DNA of 5,189 nucleotides, taken from NCBI GenBank assembly GCA_016744875.1, contig JADGDL010000068.1:1-5189 (forward strand), in the 5' to 3' direction. Positions 1 to 5,189 of the stretch are shown one piece after another. How positions within the stretch are numbered: the stretch's first letter is position 1; each line of letters starts with the position of its first letter. The position numbers were made by a program, and so were the translations under genes. This stretch comes from Sulfurovum sp. GTDB lineage: Bacteria; Campylobacterota; Campylobacteria; Campylobacterales; Sulfurovaceae. The notes below the pieces were generated by a model. It had not been told where the DNA came from, searched no databases, and saw nothing but the letters and a program-made list of their open reading frames with translations.

Positions 1-489
1 GTTGTAGCCTACTTCTCCCAAAATAGTCGGAAGGGATTTCTCATCTGCCCATGGATTTTTTTTTTTTTTTTTACCAGCTAAAATAGGTCTATATAAACCT
101 GTTCTTACAGGAAGTCTTCCTGTAAGAATAGCTGCTCGTGTTGGAGTACATGTTGGTTGAGAATATGCCGAAGTGAGCTTCAGCCCTTCTTGTGCCATTT
201 TATCAATGTTTGGTGTAGCAGCACCGATGATCTCACCTCCACCATAAACACCCGGATCTCCAAATCCAAGATCATCTGCAACAATAAGCACAACATTTGG
301 CTTTTTGCCTGTTTTCTTTTCAAGTTCTACCAGTTTTTTCTGTACAGATTTTTCTTGTGCAGGACGAGGTATGGATGCTTCCATATTTTCTTTTGTTTTG
401 ACTGCATCACTAAGACCGGATGCATTCACCATAGGTGTTAAGAGTAACAACCCAAGTGTAACCACAGATAGCGTATGTAATATTTTCAT
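1..489 (-). CDS. Sulfatase (arylsulfatase family), exported, N-terminal 163 residues only
   Basis: This is the start of a periplasmic sulfatase, an enzyme that hydrolyses sulfate esters (some family members act on phosphonate or phosphate monoesters). The gene runs off the left edge. Residues 1-23 form a signal peptide (MKILHTLSVV..., likely cut after VNA). Residues 30-63 are a charged linker, then the alpha/beta core begins with NVVLIVADDLGFGD (D72 and D73 are expected metal ligands). The signature PTCTPTRAAILTG is complete, with C114 the residue converted to formylglycine and R118 its partner. ATG at 489 overlaps the stop of the upstream DUF3604 gene by one base (TAATG), with AAGGAA at 495-500 as ribosome binding site, so translation is probably coupled. 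Odd feature: a run of 17 A at 56-72 encodes Lys140-144 and part of Asn145; the frame stays open through it (NPWADEKSLPTILGEVGYN follows). No sulfatase-maturation gene is visible in the window. Family is certain; substrate is unknown. Confidence 0.93.
   Translation of the reverse strand, partial: MKILHTLSVVTLGLLLLTPMVNASGLSDAVKTKENMEASIPRPAQEKSVQKKLVELEKKTGKKPNVVLIVADDLGFGDPGVYGGGEIIGAATPNIDKMAQEGLKLTSAYSQPTCTPTRAAILTGRLPVRTGLYRPILAGKKKKKNPWADEKSLPTILGEVGYN
56..72 (-). repeat. Homopolymer tract, 17 A on the coding strand, inside the sulfatase gene
   Basis: Seventeen consecutive T on the plus strand read as A in the sulfatase message, giving five Lys codons and the first two bases of an Asn codon. 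It lies about 75 bases after the active-site Cys codon, in what should be a loop following TGLYRPILAG. With 16 A the shifted frame meets TAG at 9-11; with 18 A it meets TGA at 41-43. Runs this long commonly slip during replication or transcription. It may also be miscounted by sequencing. Confidence 0.9.
102..128. repeat. Perfect inverted repeat, 13-base arms with 1-base centre, inside sulfatase gene
   Basis: Arms TTCTTACAGGAAG (102-114) and CTTCCTGTAAGAA (116-128) flank a single T at 115. In the sulfatase message this can fold as a 12-bp stem with a three-base GAC loop. It spans the codons for the conserved ILTGRLPVR stretch just after the active-site signature and ends 29 bases before the 17-A tract. 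The repeat is seen directly; a regulatory role is only inferred. Confidence 0.85.
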
Positions 490-2384
490 TATATTTCCTT
501 TTCTTTTGTTGGTGTCAACCATATTGGTGAGCTCCATGCTCTCTCCTGAATGGTTGCAGGTACTCTATCAAGCAGTGGTAAGTTGTTTCTTACAGCATCA
601 TAGGTAGACCATCTTGGTGTCGGTATCTGAATGACTCTTGCGTAGTAGAGAGTTGGCAGTGTTGCATCAAACTCTGTATCGGTAAATGAACCCATGAGCA
701 TTGGAGAACCTATTTCATTGGTATATTTTGCAGTTTTAAGATCCACTGTATTACCTACTTTTGGAAGGTTTCCGTTTTTGTCCATTTTTCTATTGTCAGA
801 CCAGGCAACATTGATGATCTTCTCTTGCTGATTGCCTTCTTTATCTACCCATCCTTTAATGATCTGAATACGGTCAAGGTTTCCTTTATCCACATCTTTT
901 GATGCCCATACTGTAAAAGTTGGTGAATTTTTAAGCCCCACAATGGTCTGACCCATCGGTACACCATTTTTGTAGCCATCTTCCAGCATTTTATTTGCAT
1001 CTTTTGGATCTTTAGTTAGGTTCTCTCCTGCAAAAAATCGTACTAGTATACGAGGACCCGAAGTTGCAAACGTTTCTCTGTTGTACATTGCATCCCAAAT
1101 GGCTGCACGTGTATTTTTTTCTGCCCACACACCTGTGATAGAACCAATGCTCTCGTCTATAGCATCCAACCACTCTGGCACTTGACCTTTTCTTCTAATT
1201 TCTGCTGTGTGATCAGCAGCACCATGCCCACCTATATAGTTGTCTTCAGAAACATCTGATGGGAGTCCATTATGATTGTCTGTACCTCCGTTAAAACCAT
1301 ATTTATAGGGGTTCACACCTAGACTTTGTGTGTATTTTAACCCTTCGATCACGCCATGTCGTACAAAATTCTCTTTTTTGATCTCACGCTTTGAGAATTT
1401 AGAAAATGAGTCTGCATTTTCAAAATCAGCAAACTCATCAGCAGGCCAGAATGTTCTATGTACTTCTGAGTTTCCTTTGATCTGCATCATCTCAATGAGT
1501 CTTTCAAAATGGTTACGTGTTTGTGCATATTCCAAATCAATCAGTTTTCCTGTAGAATCATTTTGGTTAAACATCATCCCTTTTGAAGCATTTGAATTGT
1601 GAGGTATTGCAAAAAGTCTGCTTCCTTTTTTCTCCTGTTCTGCCATCCATCCCCATAACCCTTCTTCACGGTTGTACTCAGCATAGCCTACGGGTCTCTC
1701 TGGTAGGACCATATCACGGAAGAAGACATTCCTGTGTAAATTTCCACCCTTAGGTGCACCAGACCATTCAAACGCTGCAAGGGTGGTAAACACGCCTGGC
1801 TCATAATGTTCATTCACCGCAGCAGTGTTGACTTGCCACGCATTGTTTATACTCTCTACCCCTGTAAAGAAATCTGTGTGCTGAGGAGGTGCATCCCCGC
1901 GATTTACCGAGATAACATATTTAACAAACCATTCTACCTGATCCTTATAACTACTTAAAGAGCGTAACTCTTTTAACACATCCTGATCATAACCTTTGGC
2001 CTTGGCATTCATGGCTGTAAACATTTCACCTATATACTCAGAGTGGTCAGTCACCGCACAAAAGTCAAGTGGTCTTTCTAGCTTATGTTTTTGACCATTG
2101 ATCATCATCTCTTCACCTTTGGCAAAACGAAAGGAATCACTAGGTGTCATACGGTTACCTCCAATGTACGCATCCAAAGAATAAGATGTATGCAGATGCG
2201 TCTCGCCAAAATAGGCATTTTTCAGTGGATTGGTTGGAGCATTTTTTTCAAGTTGACTAATATGCTCAGCTTTTGCTGCATAAGATACATCTGCATTTTT
2301 TTCACTTGCATGTACACCCAATGCTAGCGTGGCGATGATTGAAAGGCTGATTGTTAACTTTTTTGATGTTTTTAATAGTTTCAT
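489..2384 (-). CDS. DUF3604 family protein, exported, PHP-like metal-binding motifs
   Basis: A 631-residue protein of the DUF3604 family, near the family's usual length. Residues 1-26 are a signal peptide (basic start, hydrophobic ISLSIIATLALG, likely cut after VHA), so it should act in the periplasm. Motifs resemble the PHP/metallo-hydrolase layout: GETHLHTSYSLDAY (H63, H65), FCAVTDHSEY (D113, H114), AAFEWSG (E206), NLHRNVFF (H217), AIPHNSN (H262, N263) and NGGTDNHNG (D369, H371). These His/Asp/Glu residues could hold two or three metal ions for phosphoester or similar hydrolysis; this is inference, since the family lacks an assigned reaction that I know of. The C-terminal third (from about 480) looks beta-rich. 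Start ATG at 2384 has AGGA at 2390-2393. It sits 12 bases after the upstream outer-membrane gene and its stop overlaps the sulfatase start. Family assignment is strong; activity is uncertain. Confidence 0.93.
   Translation of the reverse strand: MKLLKTSKKLTISLSIIATLALGVHASEKNADVSYAAKAEHISQLEKNAPTNPLKNAYFGETHLHTSYSLDAYIGGNRMTPSDSFRFAKGEEMMINGQKHKLERPLDFCAVTDHSEYIGEMFTAMNAKAKGYDQDVLKELRSLSSYKDQVEWFVKYVISVNRGDAPPQHTDFFTGVESINNAWQVNTAAVNEHYEPGVFTTLAAFEWSGAPKGGNLHRNVFFRDMVLPERPVGYAEYNREEGLWGWMAEQEKKGSRLFAIPHNSNASKGMMFNQNDSTGKLIDLEYAQTRNHFERLIEMMQIKGNSEVHRTFWPADEFADFENADSFSKFSKREIKKENFVRHGVIEGLKYTQSLGVNPYKYGFNGGTDNHNGLPSDVSEDNYIGGHGAADHTAEIRRKGQVPEWLDAIDESIGSITGVWAEKNTRAAIWDAMYNRETFATSGPRILVRFFAGENLTKDPKDANKMLEDGYKNGVPMGQTIVGLKNSPTFTVWASKDVDKGNLDRIQIIKGWVDKEGNQQEKIINVAWSDNRKMDKNGNLPKVGNTVDLKTAKYTNEIGSPMLMGSFTDTEFDATLPTLYYARVIQIPTPRWSTYDAVRNNLPLLDRVPATIQERAWSSPIWLTPTKEKEI
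495..500 (-). promoter_or_regulatory. Ribosome binding site of the sulfatase gene, within the end of the DUF3604 gene
   Basis: AAGGAA on the minus strand lies five bases before the ATG at 489, inside the last codons (Lys-Glu-Ile) of the DUF3604 gene. Together with the TAATG overlap it fixes the sulfatase start and suggests that ribosomes finishing the first gene restart on the second. Confidence 0.7.
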
Positions 2385-2396
2385 ATTTATCCTTTG

Positions 2397-3206
2397 TTAG
2401 AGTGTTGGAAATAAAAATTTCGCTGTAAATGTAATCTCTGTTTTGGCTGTAGGTGCAAAAAGTCCATTGCCCATGCTTACTTCATCTGCAAAGTTATAGA
2501 CATATTGCAAAGAGAAGATAATGGGTAATTTGCCAAACTTATGAAGTTTTCCTACTTGAAGACCTATAGGTAAAGATGCCCATTGACTTGATTCCCAGTT
2601 ATAAATGTACTGTATCTCTCCCGTACCTATGTTCCATCCATTACCCATAGAGTAATTTATAATTGGTTGAAAAGAAGAGATCTTCGTATATGGACGATCA
2701 TCCTCACCTGCTATACGAAAAAGGTTTTGATTGAAAAGACCTAAGTTTAATCCCTTTTTGAAGGTATTGTTTACAAAACCAAATGCAGGGCCAAGACTCC
2801 ACTGATCATGACCATCTGCTAGTGGTATGGAACCTACAATACCTATACCAAGACGTCCCCATGAAGTAGGGAAAACAGTCATATTAAAAAGTGTCATATC
2901 TTGTATGCCAGTATCTCCCGTAGGGCTATTCGTTGTTGTAGGAAGAGTGACTCTGGCTATTTGATTACTTTCTCCCCACTTGTAAGGGTATGCTGCACGA
3001 AAAGAAACACTGTTAGCAGTGTTTCCCTCTAGACTATTATAATAGTCAGAAGTGTAGTTGTCTATGAGTTGTACTGCCATGAGTGGTGCAGTTGGGTCAT
3101 TTGCCTTTTGTGCAAGGTTTGTATCAGCATATAACACAGATGTGTACAATGTAGCTATACATAATATACACTTTTGTATATCTGTCTTATTCAGGTCAAA
3201 CTTCAT
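2397..3206 (-). CDS. Outer-membrane beta-barrel-like protein (family formerly annotated 'neuromedin U')
   Basis: A 269-residue exported protein. Residues 1-27 are a signal peptide (hydrophobic CILCIATLYTSVL, likely cut after LYA). The mature protein begins with LAQKANDPTAPLMAVQLIDNY and contains SNQIARVTLPT, SWGRLGIGIVGSIPLA, GPAFGFVNNT, SSFQPIINYSMGNGWNIG and SLPIGLQVGKLHKFGKLP. I recognise this pattern from a bacterial family often misnamed 'neuromedin U' in databases; it has nothing to do with the animal peptide. Alternating hydrophobic residues, many Gly/Tyr/Trp and a final strand FTAKFLFP suggest an outer-membrane barrel. The role is unknown; a channel or binding protein for the substrate of the downstream hydrolases is an inference. 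The start lies two bases after the upstream stop (TAG AT ATG), with only a weak GAAG at 3215-3218, so it probably depends on translational coupling. Two inverted repeats lie within its first quarter. Confidence 0.88.
   Translation of the reverse strand: MKFDLNKTDIQKCILCIATLYTSVLYADTNLAQKANDPTAPLMAVQLIDNYTSDYYNSLEGNTANSVSFRAAYPYKWGESNQIARVTLPTTTNSPTGDTGIQDMTLFNMTVFPTSWGRLGIGIVGSIPLADGHDQWSLGPAFGFVNNTFKKGLNLGLFNQNLFRIAGEDDRPYTKISSFQPIINYSMGNGWNIGTGEIQYIYNWESSQWASLPIGLQVGKLHKFGKLPIIFSLQYVYNFADEVSMGNGLFAPTAKTEITFTAKFLFPTL
3004..3025 (-). repeat. Inverted repeat with terminator-like shape inside the 269-residue gene
   Basis: Arms of nine bases (3004-3012 and 3017-3025; GAAACACTG pairs with CAGTGTTTC) enclose a four-base loop. 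On the minus strand the stem is followed directly by TTTT then CGTG, so it looks like a weak intrinsic terminator or pause site about 180 bases into the gene. It also encodes ordinary family sequence, so it may be coincidental. Confidence 0.5.
3032..3047. repeat. Perfect 16-base palindrome inside the 269-residue gene
   Basis: GACTATTATAATAGTC reads the same on both strands. It encodes Asp-Tyr-Tyr-Asn-Ser in the outer-membrane protein and lies six bases from the hairpin at 3004-3025. The palindrome is certain; any function is not. Confidence 0.6.
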
Positions 3207-3208
3207 AT

Positions 3209-4153
3209 CTAAAACTTCGCAATAATTTTAAAGAAGAGAGTGTCTCCTTCAAGACGCTTCTCATTATTAAAATCATTAATATATTTTAGTTCTGCAAGAA
3301 TCTTACCTGAATGAGCTACATAAGAAAGTACAGGACCGACACCTGCTGCTTTAGCTCTAAATGCACCGAGATTGGCTCCTGCACCACTGTCATCAGTCAC
3401 TTGATTATACCAGTAAGCAGTTACACCAACACCTGCCAATCCATTTTGAAACGGAAAGTGTTGTGCCAAAGTACCATCCAAGTGTATTTGTGTTCCTGAT
3501 TTATAATTGGTTGCATCATTTTCTTCATTGAAATCTGCACCAAAAAAGAGAGAGGCCTCTCTTCTGTTTTTTTGCCCAAAGTACATAAAGCCGATAGTCG
3601 GTTCAATAGTCCAAAAGTTCTTACCCGTATTTGCGAGTCTTCCAGTTTCATAGTCACCCGTAGGTGCATAAAAAGCGACTCGCGTATTGATATTAAAGTC
3701 ATCATTTACTTTATAGTTAAACATGATAGGCATTAGTACAATATCACCGATTTTAGTCACTTCATCACTTACATTAAATGACGTAAGATGACCAGAGACT
3801 TTCATATCTACAACGGGTATGGTCGCAGACATAGCAAAATTCCATTTATCGTCTATGATCCCCCATTCTGGTGCCCAGAATGCAGTGATTCCTAGTACAT
3901 TTGAGGTAGCCTCCATATCTGCAACATGTTCACCTGCAAGTGGTATGGTTACATCCGCTTTACCATCGTAATAGATATAATTTACCCTAAGAAGAAATGT
4001 AGGTTCAGATGCGACCCCATCCATAAAAGAAGCCATCGAACCAGGTAGATAGTGTCCAGATCCGCCCTCTTCAGCAACTAGTGTAGTAGAGGATAAAATA
4101 AGTGTATAAAGAGATGTTTTTAGTAACTTTGAAAATGTATTATTTGACTGCAT
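3209..4153 (-). CDS. SphA-family / MetA-pathway-type outer-membrane channel
   Basis: A 314-residue outer-membrane protein of the 'MetA-pathway of phenol degradation' (Phenol_MetA_deg) or SphA type, thought to form a channel for hydrophobic or aromatic compounds. Residues 1-27 are a signal peptide (LYTLILSSTTLVA, cut before EEGG). The mature start GGSGHYLPGSMASFMDG is the hallmark of this family, followed by PTFLLRVNYIYYDGKA, repeated amphipathic strands, and VGPVLSYVAHSGKILAELKY near the end. The chain finishes in IIAKF, a C-terminal Phe as expected for assembly by the BAM machinery. It is the first gene of a four-gene run. ATG at 4153 has AGGA at 4159-4162, and a -10 box and palindrome lie 70-90 bases upstream. 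Its stop is two bases before the next gene. The substrate cannot be read from sequence; hydrolase partners downstream suggest an organosulfate or organophosphate ligand, which is inference. Confidence 0.92.
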   Translation of the reverse strand: MQSNNTFSKLLKTSLYTLILSSTTLVAEEGGSGHYLPGSMASFMDGVASEPTFLLRVNYIYYDGKADVTIPLAGEHVADMEATSNVLGITAFWAPEWGIIDDKWNFAMSATIPVVDMKVSGHLTSFNVSDEVTKIGDIVLMPIMFNYKVNDDFNINTRVAFYAPTGDYETGRLANTGKNFWTIEPTIGFMYFGQKNRREASLFFGADFNEENDATNYKSGTQIHLDGTLAQHFPFQNGLAGVGVTAYWYNQVTDDSGAGANLGAFRAKAAGVGPVLSYVAHSGKILAELKYINDFNNEKRLEGDTLFFKIIAKF

Positions 4154-4220
4154 ATTATTCCTAAAATAAAATTAGTTATTTTAAATGCACTGTAATGCAA
4201 GTTTTATAAAATCTGTATAG

Positions 4221-4236
4221 TAAAACTTAAGTTTTA
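4221..4236. promoter_or_regulatory. Perfect 16-base palindrome, candidate operator
   Basis: TAAAACTTAAGTTTTA is fully self-complementary and starts four bases after the leftward -10 box at 4240-4245, so it would cover the expected transcription start of the four-gene operon. The half-site AAGTTTTAT occurs again at 4199-4207, exactly 30 bases from the copy at 4229-4237. This layout fits binding of a dimeric repressor, but the region is AT-rich and no regulator gene is in view. Confidence 0.5.
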
Positions 4237-4239
4237 TCT

Positions 4240-4245
4240 ATTATA
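4240..4245 (-). promoter_or_regulatory. Candidate -10 box of the operon promoter
   Basis: The minus strand reads TATAAT, the sigma-70 consensus, about 87 bases before the ATG of the outer-membrane channel gene. No good -35 hexamer lies 16-18 bases upstream (TACACT at best), though weak -35 boxes are normal in Campylobacterota. Start of transcription is expected near 4233, inside the palindrome. AT-rich DNA gives chance matches, so confidence is moderate. Confidence 0.5.
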
Positions 4246-4282
4246 TTTGAAAATGTGTAGAAAGTGTATGTAATCCATATAA

Positions 4283-4305
4283 ACTCCCAAAAAAGATTTG
4301 AGAGT
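4283..4305 (-). terminator. Weak hairpin after the 86-residue gene, possible terminator
   Basis: On the minus strand ACTCTCAAA and TTTGGGAGT form a nine-pair stem (one G-U pair) with a five-base loop, followed by TTTATAT. It starts 20 bases after the stop of the small gene and lies before the candidate promoter of the next operon. The stem is short and the U tract imperfect, so it would be a weak intrinsic terminator. Confidence 0.45.
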
Positions 4306-4324
4306 CATATATAAATAATTAAAC

Positions 4325-4585
4325 TTAGAGAACTGTTTTAATTGCTGACTTTGCAGTTTCTTTTGTTAGTGTTTCTTTACCTACAGCTTTTTCTGCTTCT
4401 GTTGCTGCTATATCAGTAGCTTGTTCTTTGGCTTGCTTCATTGCTTCATCTTTCATTTTATCCGTCATCGAAGACTCTGCTTTCTCTTTTACTTTAGATG
4501 ATGCAGCTTTGTTTGCCATATCTGTCATTGCATCTGCAAAAAGTCCTGTTACTGCTATTGCAGAGATCAATATTAATTTTTTCAT
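4325..4585 (-). CDS. Small exported Ala/Lys/Glu-rich helical protein, function unknown
   Basis: An 86-residue protein I do not recognise. Residues 1-17 are a clear signal peptide (MKKLILISAIAVTGLFA, cut before DAM), leaving a mature chain of about 69 residues in the periplasm. The mature part has no Cys, Trp, Tyr, Pro or His and is rich in Ala, Lys, Glu, Met and Thr (e.g. MTDKMKDEAMKQAKEQATD), so it should be one long amphipathic helix or coiled coil, possibly disordered until bound. The look recalls LEA-like or apolipoprotein-like helices, but that is only composition. ATG at 4585 is preceded by AGGA at 4592-4595 at good spacing, and a signal peptide directly at the start supports it as real. 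It follows the MscS gene by 23 bases and is probably co-transcribed, hinting at a role in envelope or osmotic stress; this is a guess. Confidence 0.8.
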   Translation of the reverse strand: MKKLILISAIAVTGLFADAMTDMANKAASSKVKEKAESSMTDKMKDEAMKQAKEQATDIAATEAEKAVGKETLTKETAKSAIKTVL

Positions 4586-4608
4586 TCTTTTTCCTTTAAA
4601 TATTTTGT

Positions 4609-5189
4609 TTAGGCTTTCGCCGGGTCTAAGTGAATATCCATTTGCGGATAAGGGATAGAGATACCTTTATCATCAAATGTCAGCTTCACTTTTTCAATTG
4701 TGTCAAAATGAACACCCCAATAATCTGAAGCTTTCACCCAAACACGTACTGTGAAGTTCACAGAACTGTCACCTAATTCGCCTACACCGATGAAAGATGC
4801 AGGATCTTTCAATATACGTGCATCTGTATCAATGATCTCTTGAAGCGTTGCTTTAGCCAACTTAAGATCATCATCATAACCTATACCAAAGACAAAATCT
4901 ACACGACGTTCTTCTTTTTTTGAAAAGTTTGTGATATTACCCGAAGCAACTGTACTGTTAGGAATCAAGATCACTTTATTATCTGGTGTTAAAAGCGTAG
5001 TATTGAAAAGTGTGATTGCTTCTACTGTACCACTTTCCCCTCCAACTGCAATGAAGTTCCCCACTTCAAATGGACGGAAAAGTATAAGTATCACACCAGA
5101 ACCAATGTTTCCAAAGGTACCCTGCAGCGCCAAACCTATAGCCAAACCGGCAGCACCCAATATAGCTATGAACGATGTGGTATCTATAC
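4609..5189 (-). CDS. mscS: Small-conductance mechanosensitive channel, MscS family, C-terminal part
   Basis: This is the C-terminal two thirds (about 192 residues) of an MscS channel, an inner-membrane heptamer that opens under membrane tension to release solutes after osmotic downshock. The gene continues beyond the right edge; the frame is open to 5189, so the apparent TTG start at 5160 is an internal Leu. Visible first is the pore helix TM3, TTSFIAILGAAGLAIGLALQG, which aligns without gaps to E. coli MscS. The two Leu gate residues (equivalent to L105 and L109) are at 5143-5145 and 5131-5133, and the kink Gly (G113) is at 5119-5121. Then come the beta domain (FRPFEVGNFIAVGGESGTVEAI, LIPNSTVASGNITNFS) and the alpha/beta vestibule ending in GISIPYPQMDIHL. 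TM1 and TM2, about 90 residues, lie outside the window. The C-terminus stops soon after YPQMD, slightly shorter than in E. coli. No key residue is missing. Confidence 0.97.
   Translation of the reverse strand, partial: IDTTSFIAILGAAGLAIGLALQGTFGNIGSGVILILFRPFEVGNFIAVGGESGTVEAITLFNTTLLTPDNKVILIPNSTVASGNITNFSKKEERRVDFVFGIGYDDDLKLAKATLQEIIDTDARILKDPASFIGVGELGDSSVNFTVRVWVKASDYWGVHFDTIEKVKLTFDDKGISIPYPQMDIHLDPAKA

Noticed and set aside
1330..1602. Plus-strand ORF of 90 residues opposite the DUF3604 gene
   Set aside because: It is the antisense shadow of a well-supported gene, has no ribosome binding site that I can see, and has no recognisable domain. The other plus-strand ORFs (157-441, 305-607, 2085-2327, 3311-3499, 4428-4658) fail for the same reasons.
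3421..3705. Minus-strand ORF of 94 residues in another frame of the SphA-family gene
   Set aside because: It lies wholly inside the clear outer-membrane channel gene and shows no signal peptide or family motif.
3864..3882. 8-base-arm inverted repeat in the SphA-family gene
   Set aside because: It falls in codons for FWAPEW, has no U tract and no partner element; similar short repeats (for example 4791-4811 in the MscS gene) are expected by chance.
4195..4225. Sigma-54 type promoter around TTGCA upstream of the operon
   Set aside because: TTGCA fits a -12 element, but the required GG of a -24 element is absent at the right distance (TTTTAT instead).
4234..4308. Possible 24-residue ORF on the minus strand (MTLKSFLGVYMDYIHFLHIF...) in the intergenic region
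   Set aside because: No ribosome binding site precedes the ATG, and the ORF runs through the hairpin and the -10 box; most likely chance.
5158..5160. TTG as start codon of the MscS protein
   Set aside because: The frame is open to the window edge and the residues before it (DTTSFIAI) match the start of the MscS pore helix, so this is an internal Leu codon.
1..5189. Search for CRISPR arrays, tRNA/rRNA genes, insertion sequences, toxin-antitoxin or phage defence genes
   Set aside because: No spaced direct repeats, cloverleaf-like RNA, transposase or terminal repeats are visible; all sizeable ORFs are explained by envelope proteins.

Overview
The window is AT-rich and every gene I can support lies on the minus strand. 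It reads from a mechanosensitive channel gene at the right edge to a truncated sulfatase gene at the left edge. The AT-rich third positions, AGGA-type ribosome binding sites and protein families fit a Gram-negative bacterium. A marine or sulfur-cycling Campylobacterota relative (Sulfurovum/Sulfurimonas-like) is my best guess, but it rests on general impression and not on a marker gene. Outer-membrane beta-barrel proteins with Sec signal peptides make a diderm certain.

Right part (about 4325-5189): the C-terminal two thirds of an MscS-family channel run in from beyond the window edge. After a 23-base gap comes a gene for an 86-residue exported, very Ala/Lys/Glu-rich helical protein of unknown function. 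A weak hairpin just after it may end this transcript. The 171-base gap at 4154-4324 is the only real non-coding stretch. It holds that hairpin, a consensus TATAAT -10 box reading leftward, and a perfect 16-base palindrome placed where an operator would sit at the transcription start.

Left part (1-4153): a tightly packed four-gene operon, all with signal peptides. The order is an SphA/MetA-type outer-membrane channel, a second outer-membrane protein of the family once mislabelled 'neuromedin U', a large DUF3604 protein with PHP-like metal-binding motifs, and a sulfatase with an intact CTPTR active-site signature. Spacings are 2 bases, 12 bases and a 1-base stop/start overlap, so co-transcription is very likely. 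The set suggests an export/uptake-plus-hydrolysis module: two barrels admit or bind a substrate, and two periplasmic hydrolases act on it. The substrate cannot be read from the sequence.

The most unusual signal is a run of 17 A residues (minus strand) inside the sulfatase reading frame, shortly after the active-site motif. As given, the frame is open through it, but gain or loss of one A would stop translation within about 20 codons. This makes the sulfatase a candidate phase-variable or slippage-controlled gene, unless the tract is a sequencing error. A perfect inverted repeat with 13-base arms lies 29 bases upstream of the tract.
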